DNA from: a virus
Strand: one strand, 5' to 3'
IMG/VR virus record: IMGVR_UViG_3300029258_005029
Span: 1 to 33,075 of that record
Length of the DNA: 33,075 bases
Position numbers and translations under genes: made by a program. How positions within the stretch are numbered: position 1 is the first letter of the stretch; the number at the start of each line of letters is the position of its first letter. Shown piece after piece: positions 25,101 to 31,719 of the stretch. The notes beneath the pieces are model-generated. The model was not told the origin of the DNA and did no database searches. It worked only from the letters and a program-made list of their open reading frames with translations.

Positions 25101-28100
25101 GGAGACCACGCTTAGTTACAGCGTGCACGACGGCGGAAAGTTCGTGTGGGGCCGGGAGATCGGGACGCCGGACGGGTTTACCACGAGCTTTCAGGCCCAG
25201 CTTAAAAACGTGCAGGCTTTGCCCGGGGACATCGAGAAGACCCTGGCGGTAAAGAAAAAGGACCTGGCCGAGCACGAGCAGAACATCAATCAACCCTTTG
25301 CCGCCGCGGACGAGCTTAGGGAGAAGCGGCAGCGGAAGGACGAGATCGACCGGGAGCTGGAGGAGACGAGCGCCCAAGCCCGGGAAGAAGAGCGCGGGGA
25401 CCAGGCCGCGCCGGCAGGGCCGGCCCCGGACAGTCCCCTCGGGCGGATCATGGACCGGGCCGCGTACCGCCGTAGCTTGAAAGACCAAGGGTTGAGCGAC
25501 GCCGCGATAAGACGGTGCATGAAAAATTATGTGCCCGGCCGGGCATGGGCCGCGGCCCCGGCTGCGGAAGAAGAGCCCTGGCGCCGGGACCCGTCGAGCG
25601 TTTACTGGACCAGTTTGAGGGATGGGTGGAAGCCGATCCCGGACGCGGCCCGGGTGGAGACGATCCCCGGGGTCGAAACCTTTGCCTACAAAGACGAAAT
25701 TACCGGGAAGTGGTCCGTGGTGGAGGCCCGGACCGGGTTGGCCGTGGGCGGGGGACAAGACACCCGGAAGGATGCGATCCGGGCGTTTATGGAAGGCGTC
25801 GGCCGGGCCGGCGGGCCCGAAGTCCTCGAAGAGACCATAAAAACACACCTGGCCGATAACGAGGAGAGCCCGTATATCACCGGGGAGTTGCCGGAGAACC
25901 TCTATGAAAAGACCAGCTTGCGCCCGGCTCCGGAAGCCCGGGAAACATACCGGCCGAACAAGGCCCAGCTTAAAAACGCCCGGGACCTGGCAAAGCTCGT
26001 CCCAAAGTGGCTGGAGGAGGCCGGGGCCCATCCCTCGGTGATCGAGCGGATCCGGGTGGAGTTTAAGCCCTTCATCGATTTGACGGGCAAGAATATCGAC
26101 CGGACCGTGGAAGAGTGGCGGAAAGACGGCCGAAGCGTGGAAACGATCCTGGGGGCGACCACGGTCCGGGAGTTGGAGGCCGTGATGGAGCTGGCCCTGC
26201 ATGTGCCGTCGCTCCGGGATTTGGAGAAAACCGTGCTGCACGAATATTTCCACGTGGCGGCCCGGTGGGTCCTGCCCGGGGAAGCCTATCAAAAACTCAT
26301 CCGCCATTACGGCACGGAAGAACGGACCGCCGATGCGTTCGCCGATTTTATTAAGGGCCGGAAACGAACGTTTATCCCGGGCACGACATCGTGGGTGCGG
26401 CGGCAGTGGTTGAGAATCAAAAGGTTTTTAACCCGCCTCCGCAACTGGCTGGACGGCAAAGGGTTTGCGCGGCCCCAGGATTTTTTCGGGCCGTTGAGCG
26501 TGGGAGCCTACCGGCCGCATTTCGCAAGCGGGACGACGGCTCAGCAAACCTTTCCGCAAATGAAGTTCCGGGGGGAGCCCGGCCGGCCCAAGCCGTTTTA
26601 TTCCCACCTTGTCCGCACCCTCGAACAGGCTCCGCCCGATATGCCCCGAAAGGCGCAGAGCCTTAAGAAGTGGCTGGAGCGCCGGCAGGTAAAGCCCGAT
26701 GAACTCAAGTGGATGGACATCGACGGGTGGATCGAGACGAACCAAGACAAGGAGGGAAAGATCGACCGTAAGGCCCTGCTTGAGTATGTGCGGGCCCATG
26801 AGATCCGGGTCGAAGAGGTGGTGAAGGACGTCGACGCGCGGGAATTTCCGGACTGGGAAGAGGTGGAGTCTCAGAAAGCCGCGTTGAGTGTAATGGGGAT
26901 CGCCGCCGAGGTCTATGAAAGTGAAGACGGGTATGTCGTCAGCTTGTACGACCGGAAGTCCTCCAAACACATCCCCCCCGAGGAATTGGACGGTGTCGCC
27001 CTGGAAGCCTACGACCGGTTGATTAATGCCGTTTTCGGGGTCGAAGGCTCGGAAGAAGGCGGCGGGTTAGCCCTCTACGGCCCTTCGACCGGCTACGATG
27101 TGAATGTGCCGGGCGGGGAGGAATACCGGGAGATTTTGTTTCGGTGGGATCCGCCCATGCCCGGGTTTGTCCCGGAACCCACGGATCGGCTGCCCCCGAA
27201 CCACACCATGGAAACGGTGCAGGAGAATGAATGGACGGGACAGCGGGATGTGGTGATTCTGGACGCGGACGGCCGGTTTGTTACGGAGCGGACCGGCACC
27301 AGAGCCACGGACGAGGAGATCGTCCGGCGCTTCATGGAAGCCCGCAATGAAGACGCCCGGATGATGGCCCGGCGGAAGGCCTCCTACCAATCGACACATT
27401 GGGAGGAGAAAAACGTACTGCTCCACGCCCGGGTGGACGAGCGCCGGGACAGCAGCGGGCGGAAAATCGGGTTTATTCAGGAAATACAGAGCGATTGGCT
27501 CCAGGACGCGGCCAAGGGGAAGGCCGTACCCGATGCGCCGTTTAAGGACACCTGGCACGAGTTCGCCTTAAAGCGGTTGATCCGGTGGGCCGCGGAAGAG
27601 GGGTTCGACATGCTGGCCTGGACCACGGGCCGGCAGCAGATCGAGCGCTATAACTTGCGCAAGCACATCGATGAGATCGAGTGGGTGAAACAGGACAGGC
27701 CCAAATTCCACGACCTGCCGAAAAAAGGCCGGGACTATTACACGATCCACGCCAAGAAGGACGGCGGATCGGTGTTATCCCGGGCCGATTTGAAGCCCGA
27801 GGACCTGGCCGGCGCGGTGGGCGAAGGGATGGCTAAAAAAATCGTGGCGGCCTCGCGGAACAAGGATTCCGGGACCCTCAGCGGGCTTGACCTTCAGATC
27901 GGCGGCAAGGGTATGGAGGTGTTCTACGACGAAAAACTCCCCGGGTTCGCCCGCAAGTATGTGAAGAAGTGGGGGGCCAAGGTGGAGCGGATCGAGGTGG
28001 AGACCGGATACGCGCAACGGCCGGTCTATGAAGGGCCCACGTTCAGCCTCGAAGCGTTCCGGCGAATGATCGCCGAGAAACGGTTTAAGGACTCGCTGGG

Positions 28101-31095
28101 CTGGGTAGCCGACGGGGTCGAGATATACATGAGCGCTCACTATGCTACATTCAAGGATGCAATAGCGGCGATGGGAACCACCTGGCTTGCAGAGGCGCTC
28201 GGGGGAAAAATGATCTATCCCCAGCTCACCGAGCCCGTCCACGCCGTTCCCGTCACCGAGGCCATGCGGGAGAGCGTGCTCTTCGAGGGGCAGACCTATT
28301 TCAAGCTGGCCGAACCCGAAAGCGGGCCGGAGACGGCCCGGGACCTGGAGGAAAACCGCACATTTGTGAACAAGCTCTTCGAGACCGGGGACCTGGGCAG
28401 GCACCGGATCAGCACGGCCGCGGCCAAGTTGCAGGAAGAGGTGCAGCGCCTGGCGGGCAAAGCGAGCCGGCGGAAGTTCACCCTGGGGTTCGCCTACAAT
28501 AAAGAGCTTAAGCGGAGCCGGGCCTCCGACGAGTTGGACCAGGCTATGATGATCTACCGGGATGTGCAGGCGGCCCCGGAGAAGATCGACGAGTTCCGGG
28601 CTTGGGCCAATGGGGCGCTCGCGGACGAAAAAACCAAGGCCGAGACCAAGCTCGAAATCAAGGGCATGTTGAAAATCCTGGACCGTGTCGAAACCCTCAC
28701 GGACGAGCAGAAAGCCTTTGCCATGGACCGCATGGGGGACGCTTTCGAGGGCATGTATGATGTTGCATCCCGGGCCGGCCTGGTCAAGTCCCACCGGGAT
28801 TTTTATGTGCGGAGGCTTTGGCGCCTGCCGGAAGGCAAGGAGGGGGATTTTTTCAGCTCGGGCACGGGGCACGGGTTTAAGACTTTCACCACGGCCAAAC
28901 TGGAGCGCAAATTCGACACCATCCTGGACGGTTTTATGGCCGGGTATCGCCTGCGGGTCTCGGGGCTTACCAACTCGTGGAAGGAGTATGCTTCCGAGAT
29001 CGCCACGATCCTCTCCAACAAGGCCTTTATCAGCCGCGGGGTCAAGACCAAGGACATCAACGGCAACGCCCTTTTCAGCACGAAAAAACTCTCCGGCTAC
29101 GCTCCGCTCAAGGCCAAGGGGTTCGAGGTGTGGCGTTGGGCCGGAGAGGCGTCGGCCGAGGTGCACCTGGAGGAAAAAGAAGCGCTCGTGATCGATACCT
29201 ACGGGAGAAAGTTTTTCGCCACGCCGCCCGAGCGGGTGCCGGCTAGATTCATCGTGTCTCCGCCCGAAGGGAAGAAGGGCCGGGTCCCCCGGGGGTTTTT
29301 CACCCGGGAAGAGGCGGAGGCGTTCGCCGAAGAGCAAGGCTGGACGGACATCAAGGAAGAGCCGCCCGTGGATGTGAGCACGCTCTTTGAAAAGCAGCGA
29401 CTCTATGCGCCCGCGGACCTGGCCGAACAGATCAACAAAGTGACGGCTACGGACCGCTGGTTTTGGCAGACCCCGGGGGCCCGGGCGCTCCTGCGCCTGA
29501 ACGCGGGGCTTAAAAGCTATATCCTGATGAGCAGCTTCTTTCACCACCTGGCCGGAAGCCGGTCGTGGATATTCGGGGTGCACCACGGGTGGAAGGGGGT
29601 GAGCCCGATCAAGGCCTATAAGGACGGGCTGCGGAAAATCCACGACCTGCACCCGCTGATCGACCTGGGGGTGAAAAACGGTCTCACCCTGGGGGACGTG
29701 CAGGACTGGAGCGAGTGGCAGCTCCGGGAGGAGAAAGGGTTGACCGAAAGCCTGGTCAAGAAACTGGGGATGGAAAGGGCCGCGGCCTTGATCGAGAAGG
29801 GCAAGTTCAAGCGTGAGGGGTTCGCGGACAGTCTCTTTAAAAAGTTTTTTGCGGGGCTCAAGGCGGAGGCGTTTTGCGTTGAGTACGCCCATGAGCTGCA
29901 AAAAGCCCGGGAAAAATTCAATGCAGGCCGGGGCCCGGCCCCCAACGAAGGCTTGATCGCCGAGCAGACGGCCCGGCTCATCAACGCGGACTTCGGCGGC
30001 TTGCACACAAAGCGCATGGGACGGAACCCCACCCTTCAAAAAACGGCCCGGCTGCTTCTCCTGGCCCCGGACTGGACGGAGAGTAACTTCCGCACCGTGA
30101 CCGGGATGATCCCCGGGCTCAACAAGAAGATCGGGAACCTGATCGGGGATGTGCCCCCGCCTAAAGGCATGGAGGAAATCTACCGCAAGTTCTGGACCCG
30201 GGTCATGCTCCGGATCGCCGTCGGTACGATCATCGCCCAACTGCTTATGAGCAATAAGGACGAGCGGGAGGAGTTTTATGAGGAGCAGATGCGCTCCAAC
30301 CGATGGAACAAGTTCCGGTGGACCGAGATCGAGGTGACAAAGCTCTATCACATGCTGGGGATCGACACGGAAGGAACAAAGAAAACCTTCTCCCTGGGCG
30401 GGCATTTTTTCGACCCGCTCAAGCTGCTCGATCCTTGGCGGTTGGTCAAGGGCAAAGGGAGCCCGCTGACCCGGGCCCTGGGGGCCCTGGGCGGCACGGA
30501 CTGGGCCGACCGGCCATTTACCGGGGTCAGGGAGTTGGCCGAGACCGGGAAGACCGTGAAAAAAAGCCCGTATATGCCGAAAGAACAGTTCTACAACCGA
30601 CTGCCGAGCGTGGTGGTGAACCAGGTCGTGAATATGCAGCCCATTCAGGTGGGGCATTTTATTAAGCTGTTGCAGGGAGAAGAGGATGCGCTTACGGCGC
30701 TTATGCACAGCGCCGGGGCCGCGACTCATACGGCATGGCCCCCGAGGATTACGACGCCCATCGTGAAACGGAAATCCGGCCCGGACCCGGTCTATGAAGA
30801 AATTGAGGCGATGATGAAGGCCGGCGTGCTGGCGATGGGGCCGCCCTCGCGGTATACGCAAATGGCCGGGGTGAGTTATAAGATGAGCCGGGAGCAATAC
30901 GAGGAGTATCTGTCCCGGTCGTCGGCTGCGGCCCGCCGGAAACTGGCTCCGCTGGTGACAAGCCGTAGGTGGGAACAATGGGATGATGCTAAAAAACGGC
31001 GGATCGTCGAAGGAACGCTCCGAAACGCCCGCAAGCGGGCCCGGGGCCGGATCAGACGGCAGATCGTTCGTGAGGCCCGAAGGGAGGCGTCCTGA
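19165..31095 (+). CDS. 3976-codon giant polyvalent protein: SAP/SH3-like, DNA methyltransferase, SF2 helicase, zincin and other modules (DarB-like)
   Basis: One uninterrupted frame. Order: residues 93-210 helical SAP-like plus SH3-like module; 229-375 low-complexity linker over a nested gene; 376-680 methyltransferase; 1210-1760 helicase; 1815-2070 coiled coil; about 2110-2200 a small domain (FAYKDEITGKWSVVEARTG); 2340-2400 zincin; 2478-3050 a module with EIQSDW; 3050-3976 a long helical C-terminus with a hydrophobic helix near 3680-3696 (RVMLRIAVGTIIAQLLM). The methyltransferase-helicase pair resembles P1 DarB, a virion protein that protects ejected DNA from type I restriction, and related proteins of mobile elements. 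I infer it is packaged and ejected. The Shine-Dalgarno is weak. The frame may be a fusion: see the nested gene at 19850 and the A7 run at 19814. Confidence 0.85.
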   Translation: MASLAYCLDLKAHRDAFSDAEKKRLMRLAKKYGSDKEAVLAYINELAEEKERIYTQAEEKGWARPAVEKKGEKPPETQGPEQEKKTFRNLSHMERDELKQFARDNDLKIKRANQLGWFDLLREVQGAYNKKQGLTVVDVIESPGIAVRNFKPGDPVAWEGGNGKEEGERMFGYVAEIKDENRRTGNLTISEKKGGNGSWLVPANKMVKVPETLTKEEKKPKISEEETKDDERKPETTKTDQAGADRPGSPGEGAGFQEPPAPPVTELSAGDRGPGVEPAQGTEGEAGTGDQAGDLTKDHSEKGGTTRPGSDRGGRAGDRGTARQPGGPGGGTGTASGGGRTEDSGVGGQPGRPPADTLAEEDRDHRIEASDVLFPAGPETKIQTNIKAVRLYKKLVAEDRNPTPEEKKKLAQYVGWGQFAQKVFNLKPYKAYLDAVARDPEVKRKPEDFLYGTDLTKYLDWEKRYGRHLHPDLGGVLTPEEWDSAERSTLNAHYTSKDAITAMWQAVEHLGFEQGVIVEPSAGVGHFFGLMPEKIHKKSVLMGIELDEITGGILQKLYPQADIQVTGFEKALGVPDNSVDLVISNFPFGNYSVYDKKHKDYTGWSIHNYFFARAIDAVRPGGLVMGITSHWTLDSKTGGPMREYWARKADLVGAVRLPNNAFSKDAGTEVTTDILVFRKKDGTGHGLGRNFRVVREVAAGDKTAEVNEYFADHPEMVLGRHSLKGKMHGRQAAEEEYTVEPVFGRDALQENLAKAFTALPSNIYGEGQGKDAAERVRAEEGQTDGSLVESDDGKIYMVEEGLLKEPMMFDSKGNYVKAINTKARERRVRDYLALKAAAKKQIDRELSEDATDEEIETLRAELNRRYDRFYKNNKALNSVANGFLRKIDIEFPIMDALETEARENISFKVPKGQKNAGEQRFKFKYTYTKGPILQKRALYPFREPERAETVEDAIALSRVYRGGVSTRYLGKLLGRDPEEVRQEILERELVYLDPETGVLEAPDRYLSGHVRKKLDIARDRAKEDKTFEANVKALEKVQPEPLDIAFIEFRLGTAWMPPEAVQDFLRDVIGVEAEVVNVRTQEETHWAVRVSDGERSARNVETWGVSWERINGGTGVRTGTDLVERALNLRRPEIRDPRYNDKGDPSGSVLNAKATLQARNKTDELQFEFLQYIRKHDTWGQKCADIYNDIARGWRRRETPTPDIERFPGASRAVKLRDLQKRGVARALQDSTLLAYGVGTGKTFTFISLAMEMRRIGTARKPMIVVDGATVDQYARDFKALYPQAKVLVPGDKMRTGKNRTRLLAQIAMGDWDAVVIPDSFFDRIPNDPARAQAFIEESLAGLRAALSKARSNAPGNSEREIERDPTVKQLRRQLENKEAKLEKLLDRETDPAMPFEKMGVDALLVDEAHRYKRGEFYTQMGNIKGIDHGASQRSAGLLMKARYVQEKTGGKNVVLATGTPISNTTAELWTLLRYIRPQLLKEFHCELFDDFAAMFGESQVQTEQTADGTFKQVERFNKYKNGTDLLTMFFEATDVALTQWADLNLPEMEGGQVQSVVVERSEAMAGFIEELKSAMEWYESLAGPGKLDYGYIPVSVYTLARQGAVDLRLVDPERYGDDPGSKVNVMLRKVHEIWKETAKDRSTQAIFCDLHHDPSKTFDLYKDMKEKLVKMGIPEEEIIIYRDADSDAKRDAVKDLLRLGDARVVIGSSTKLGVGVNIQDKLIAAHHVDPPQLPKDIEQRNGRIVREKNENPVVRVYAYGVKDTLDSVLYDRLLKKQFFIDQILSGDIEGRTFEEPSSESLMSFAEMQAAFAGNPLLYEKNEIDARVRELRIMEQQHQVRVSKARQEARWLKEKVIPGYEKDLVKARSRAKRFAKLFPESKYAEATYEGKVLDRKDFIEALTEARVAMGKALAKKFKGMTVVDFHHEDAMGRNREMFAEAEIGGLTVKFDIEVHISDWNLRYYDNKKTAKHKLKLEELETTLSYSVHDGGKFVWGREIGTPDGFTTSFQAQLKNVQALPGDIEKTLAVKKKDLAEHEQNINQPFAAADELREKRQRKDEIDRELEETSAQAREEERGDQAAPAGPAPDSPLGRIMDRAAYRRSLKDQGLSDAAIRRCMKNYVPGRAWAAAPAAEEEPWRRDPSSVYWTSLRDGWKPIPDAARVETIPGVETFAYKDEITGKWSVVEARTGLAVGGGQDTRKDAIRAFMEGVGRAGGPEVLEETIKTHLADNEESPYITGELPENLYEKTSLRPAPEARETYRPNKAQLKNARDLAKLVPKWLEEAGAHPSVIERIRVEFKPFIDLTGKNIDRTVEEWRKDGRSVETILGATTVRELEAVMELALHVPSLRDLEKTVLHEYFHVAARWVLPGEAYQKLIRHYGTEERTADAFADFIKGRKRTFIPGTTSWVRRQWLRIKRFLTRLRNWLDGKGFARPQDFFGPLSVGAYRPHFASGTTAQQTFPQMKFRGEPGRPKPFYSHLVRTLEQAPPDMPRKAQSLKKWLERRQVKPDELKWMDIDGWIETNQDKEGKIDRKALLEYVRAHEIRVEEVVKDVDAREFPDWEEVESQKAALSVMGIAAEVYESEDGYVVSLYDRKSSKHIPPEELDGVALEAYDRLINAVFGVEGSEEGGGLALYGPSTGYDVNVPGGEEYREILFRWDPPMPGFVPEPTDRLPPNHTMETVQENEWTGQRDVVILDADGRFVTERTGTRATDEEIVRRFMEARNEDARMMARRKASYQSTHWEEKNVLLHARVDERRDSSGRKIGFIQEIQSDWLQDAAKGKAVPDAPFKDTWHEFALKRLIRWAAEEGFDMLAWTTGRQQIERYNLRKHIDEIEWVKQDRPKFHDLPKKGRDYYTIHAKKDGGSVLSRADLKPEDLAGAVGEGMAKKIVAASRNKDSGTLSGLDLQIGGKGMEVFYDEKLPGFARKYVKKWGAKVERIEVETGYAQRPVYEGPTFSLEAFRRMIAEKRFKDSLGWVADGVEIYMSAHYATFKDAIAAMGTTWLAEALGGKMIYPQLTEPVHAVPVTEAMRESVLFEGQTYFKLAEPESGPETARDLEENRTFVNKLFETGDLGRHRISTAAAKLQEEVQRLAGKASRRKFTLGFAYNKELKRSRASDELDQAMMIYRDVQAAPEKIDEFRAWANGALADEKTKAETKLEIKGMLKILDRVETLTDEQKAFAMDRMGDAFEGMYDVASRAGLVKSHRDFYVRRLWRLPEGKEGDFFSSGTGHGFKTFTTAKLERKFDTILDGFMAGYRLRVSGLTNSWKEYASEIATILSNKAFISRGVKTKDINGNALFSTKKLSGYAPLKAKGFEVWRWAGEASAEVHLEEKEALVIDTYGRKFFATPPERVPARFIVSPPEGKKGRVPRGFFTREEAEAFAEEQGWTDIKEEPPVDVSTLFEKQRLYAPADLAEQINKVTATDRWFWQTPGARALLRLNAGLKSYILMSSFFHHLAGSRSWIFGVHHGWKGVSPIKAYKDGLRKIHDLHPLIDLGVKNGLTLGDVQDWSEWQLREEKGLTESLVKKLGMERAAALIEKGKFKREGFADSLFKKFFAGLKAEAFCVEYAHELQKAREKFNAGRGPAPNEGLIAEQTARLINADFGGLHTKRMGRNPTLQKTARLLLLAPDWTESNFRTVTGMIPGLNKKIGNLIGDVPPPKGMEEIYRKFWTRVMLRIAVGTIIAQLLMSNKDEREEFYEEQMRSNRWNKFRWTEIEVTKLYHMLGIDTEGTKKTFSLGGHFFDPLKLLDPWRLVKGKGSPLTRALGALGGTDWADRPFTGVRELAETGKTVKKSPYMPKEQFYNRLPSVVVNQVVNMQPIQVGHFIKLLQGEEDALTALMHSAGAATHTAWPPRITTPIVKRKSGPDPVYEEIEAMMKAGVLAMGPPSRYTQMAGVSYKMSREQYEEYLSRSSAAARRKLAPLVTSRRWEQWDDAKKRRIVEGTLRNARKRARGRIRRQIVREARREAS
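19814..19821 (+). promoter_or_regulatory. A7 run with slippery heptamer A-AAA-AAG in the giant frame
   Basis: In the 19165 frame the codons read GAA-AAA-AAG, so A-AAA-AAG (19815-19821) is in the register used by -1 frameshift sites such as dnaX. A -1 shift would end at TGA 19851-19853, giving about 229 residues and overlapping the ATG of the nested gene as ATGA. Loss of one A would instead end at TAA 19829-19831. I see no clear upstream stimulatory Shine-Dalgarno or downstream stem. A second in-frame copy of the heptamer occurs at 20382-20388, so the motif alone is not proof. Confidence 0.4.
19850..20353 (+). CDS. Nested gene in the +1 frame inside the giant frame
   Basis: A 167-residue protein of unknown family. 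Evidence that it is real: AGGAGG at 19835-19840 lies 9 bases before the ATG; an in-frame TAA at 19829 closes the frame upstream; and its first 60 codons have G or C at the third position in about 48 cases (my hand count), against about 19 of 60 for the giant frame over the same bases. The product is a well-mixed helical sequence (LKQLKRIKPEQIDL; RPKELKARLERVTKRAIL; APDQIEEAVREIV), basic first and acidic later (GEEPEPLPEEDELRI). The last 45 residues look less natural, where the methyltransferase frame takes over. It may be an accessory to the methyltransferase-helicase; that is inferred from position alone. Confidence 0.65.
   Translation: MTSVSLKQLKRIKPEQIDLDHPEREPDFKNHLRHLLQNYPQVTGDLAWNRPKELKARLERVTKRAILQRIILKKEGRLAPDQIEEAVREIVAPHDSPVDLGEEPEPLPEEDELRILAWADNPDGPPPIPSQKKTGTTESKQATFSSLPGLKPKSKPISKPSDFTKSS
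20284..21210 (+). other. Methyltransferase domain of the giant protein
   Basis: A conserved lead-in (NIKAVRLYKKLVAEDRNPTP, then YVGWGQF at residue 413) precedes motif I EPSAGVGHFFG (519-529), which binds S-adenosylmethionine, and catalytic motif IV N585-F-P-F588. The following sequence SIHNYFFARAIDAVRPGG and LPNNAFSKDAGTEVTTDILVF matches adenine-specific DNA methyltransferases fused to helicases in mobile elements. The second motif IV residue is Phe rather than the usual Pro. Confidence 0.85.
22800..24520 (+). other. SNF2/SF2-type helicase domain of the giant protein
   Basis: Walker A GVGTGKT at residues 1237-1243, DEAH at 1407-1410, motif III-like ATGTP at 1457-1461, and motif VI QRNGRIVR at 1740-1747, preceded by STKLGVGVNIQ. 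All key residues for ATP binding and hydrolysis are present, so it is probably an active ATP-driven translocase on DNA. Confidence 0.9.
26180..26380 (+). other. Zincin metallopeptidase motif of the giant protein
   Basis: H2359-E-Y-F-H2363 inside VLHEYFHVAARWVL supplies two zinc ligands and the catalytic Glu. About 23 residues later, E2386-R-T-A-D2390-A-F gives the third-ligand pattern 'E-x-x-A-D' seen in gluzincin-like phage polyvalent proteins. It might cut host defence proteins or mature the giant protein itself. Confidence 0.7.
26590..28310 (+). other. Conserved polyvalent-protein module with EIQSDW motif
   Basis: Residues 2478-3050. FYSHL, ELKWMDIDGWI, GGEEYREILF, STHWEEKNVLLHARVD, E2773-I-Q-S-D-W2778, PDAPFKDTWHEFALKRLIRW, W2819-TTGRQQIERYNLRK and IGGKGMEVFYDEKLPG form a series I have seen repeatedly in large phage polyvalent proteins. 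I know of no demonstrated activity. The strictly polar motifs (H, E, Q, D, R) suggest an enzyme. Confidence 0.7.
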
Positions 31096-31271
31096 TGTTA
31101 AACGCCGTTGCAACGCAGGTGTTGCAGTTTGATTACCCGATGGTGCGAAAAGAAGTCCCCGCCGCCGTGACGTTGACCGTCCCCGCCGGTTTTTATTTGG
31201 TTGTGCCGGAAGAGTTCATTGTCTCCGGCGAAGTGTTTATCGAAGACGACGGGGAGCTGGTGACGTTGTGA
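31095..31271 (+). CDS. 58-residue fibre-region protein
   Basis: A short gene whose ATG overlaps the stop of the giant gene (TGATG), with GGGAGG at 31082-31087, 7 bases upstream. The product has a proline-anchored strand series (AAVTLTVPAGFYLVVPEEF, then IVSGEVFIEDDGELVTL), a pattern found in small beta-solenoid-like proteins encoded beside phage fibre genes. It is followed 13 bases later by the next gene. The function is unknown; fibre attachment or assembly is inferred. Confidence 0.8.
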   Translation: MLNAVATQVLQFDYPMVRKEVPAAVTLTVPAGFYLVVPEEFIVSGEVFIEDDGELVTL

Positions 31272-31284
31272 GAAAGGACGGACC

Positions 31285-31719
31285 ATGATTAGACTGGGAG
31301 ATAGAAGCAGCCATGCCGATACACCGGCTTCCGGGCAGCGCGTGTACGGGGTTTCCGGGGACCGAGAGACATACCGCAAGGACGCAGCCGGCAACCTGGC
31401 CGTGTTTTTGACGACGATGCCGAAACAGGAGGTGCAGATCGCTTCCGGCACCGCAACGGTTGCCTACCACGGGCTCGTGGAGCTGGAGAGCGAGACCGGC
31501 ACGGAAGACCAGTTGGACCGGATCACCGGGGTGACGACCGAAGGACTGCCCGCGATCCTGAAGGCAAAAAGCGGCGGGCATGTCATTACCGTGGCCCGGG
31601 GCACATATCTGAAGATGGCGACGGCGACGTTTACCCTGACGGGCTACCGCCGCATTGTGTTTGAAAAGGATGGAGAAACGGATGTTTGGGTAGAAAGATC
31701 GAGGTCGAACAATGAATAA
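31285..31719 (+). CDS. Fibre-associated beta-rich protein
   Basis: A 144-residue protein. The C-terminal part ([54 protein letters not shown]) follows a pattern of phage fibre-tip or fibre-attachment domains in which a string of short strands ends in a 'W-x-E' segment. AAAGGA lies shortly before the ATG. The 3' end overlaps the next gene by 8 bases in a different frame. It probably forms part of the receptor-binding apparatus. Confidence 0.75.
   Translation: MIRLGDRSSHADTPASGQRVYGVSGDRETYRKDAAGNLAVFLTTMPKQEVQIASGTATVAYHGLVELESETGTEDQLDRITGVTTEGLPAILKAKSGGHVITVARGTYLKMATATFTLTGYRRIVFEKDGETDVWVERSRSNNE

Noticed and set aside
27775-31113. Long open frame on the minus strand (over 1100 codons) opposite the giant gene
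   Set aside because: It lies exactly antisense to well-supported domains. Its product is rich in Arg, Pro, Gly, His and Leu, as expected from the complement of GC-rich coding DNA, and has no recognisable motif.
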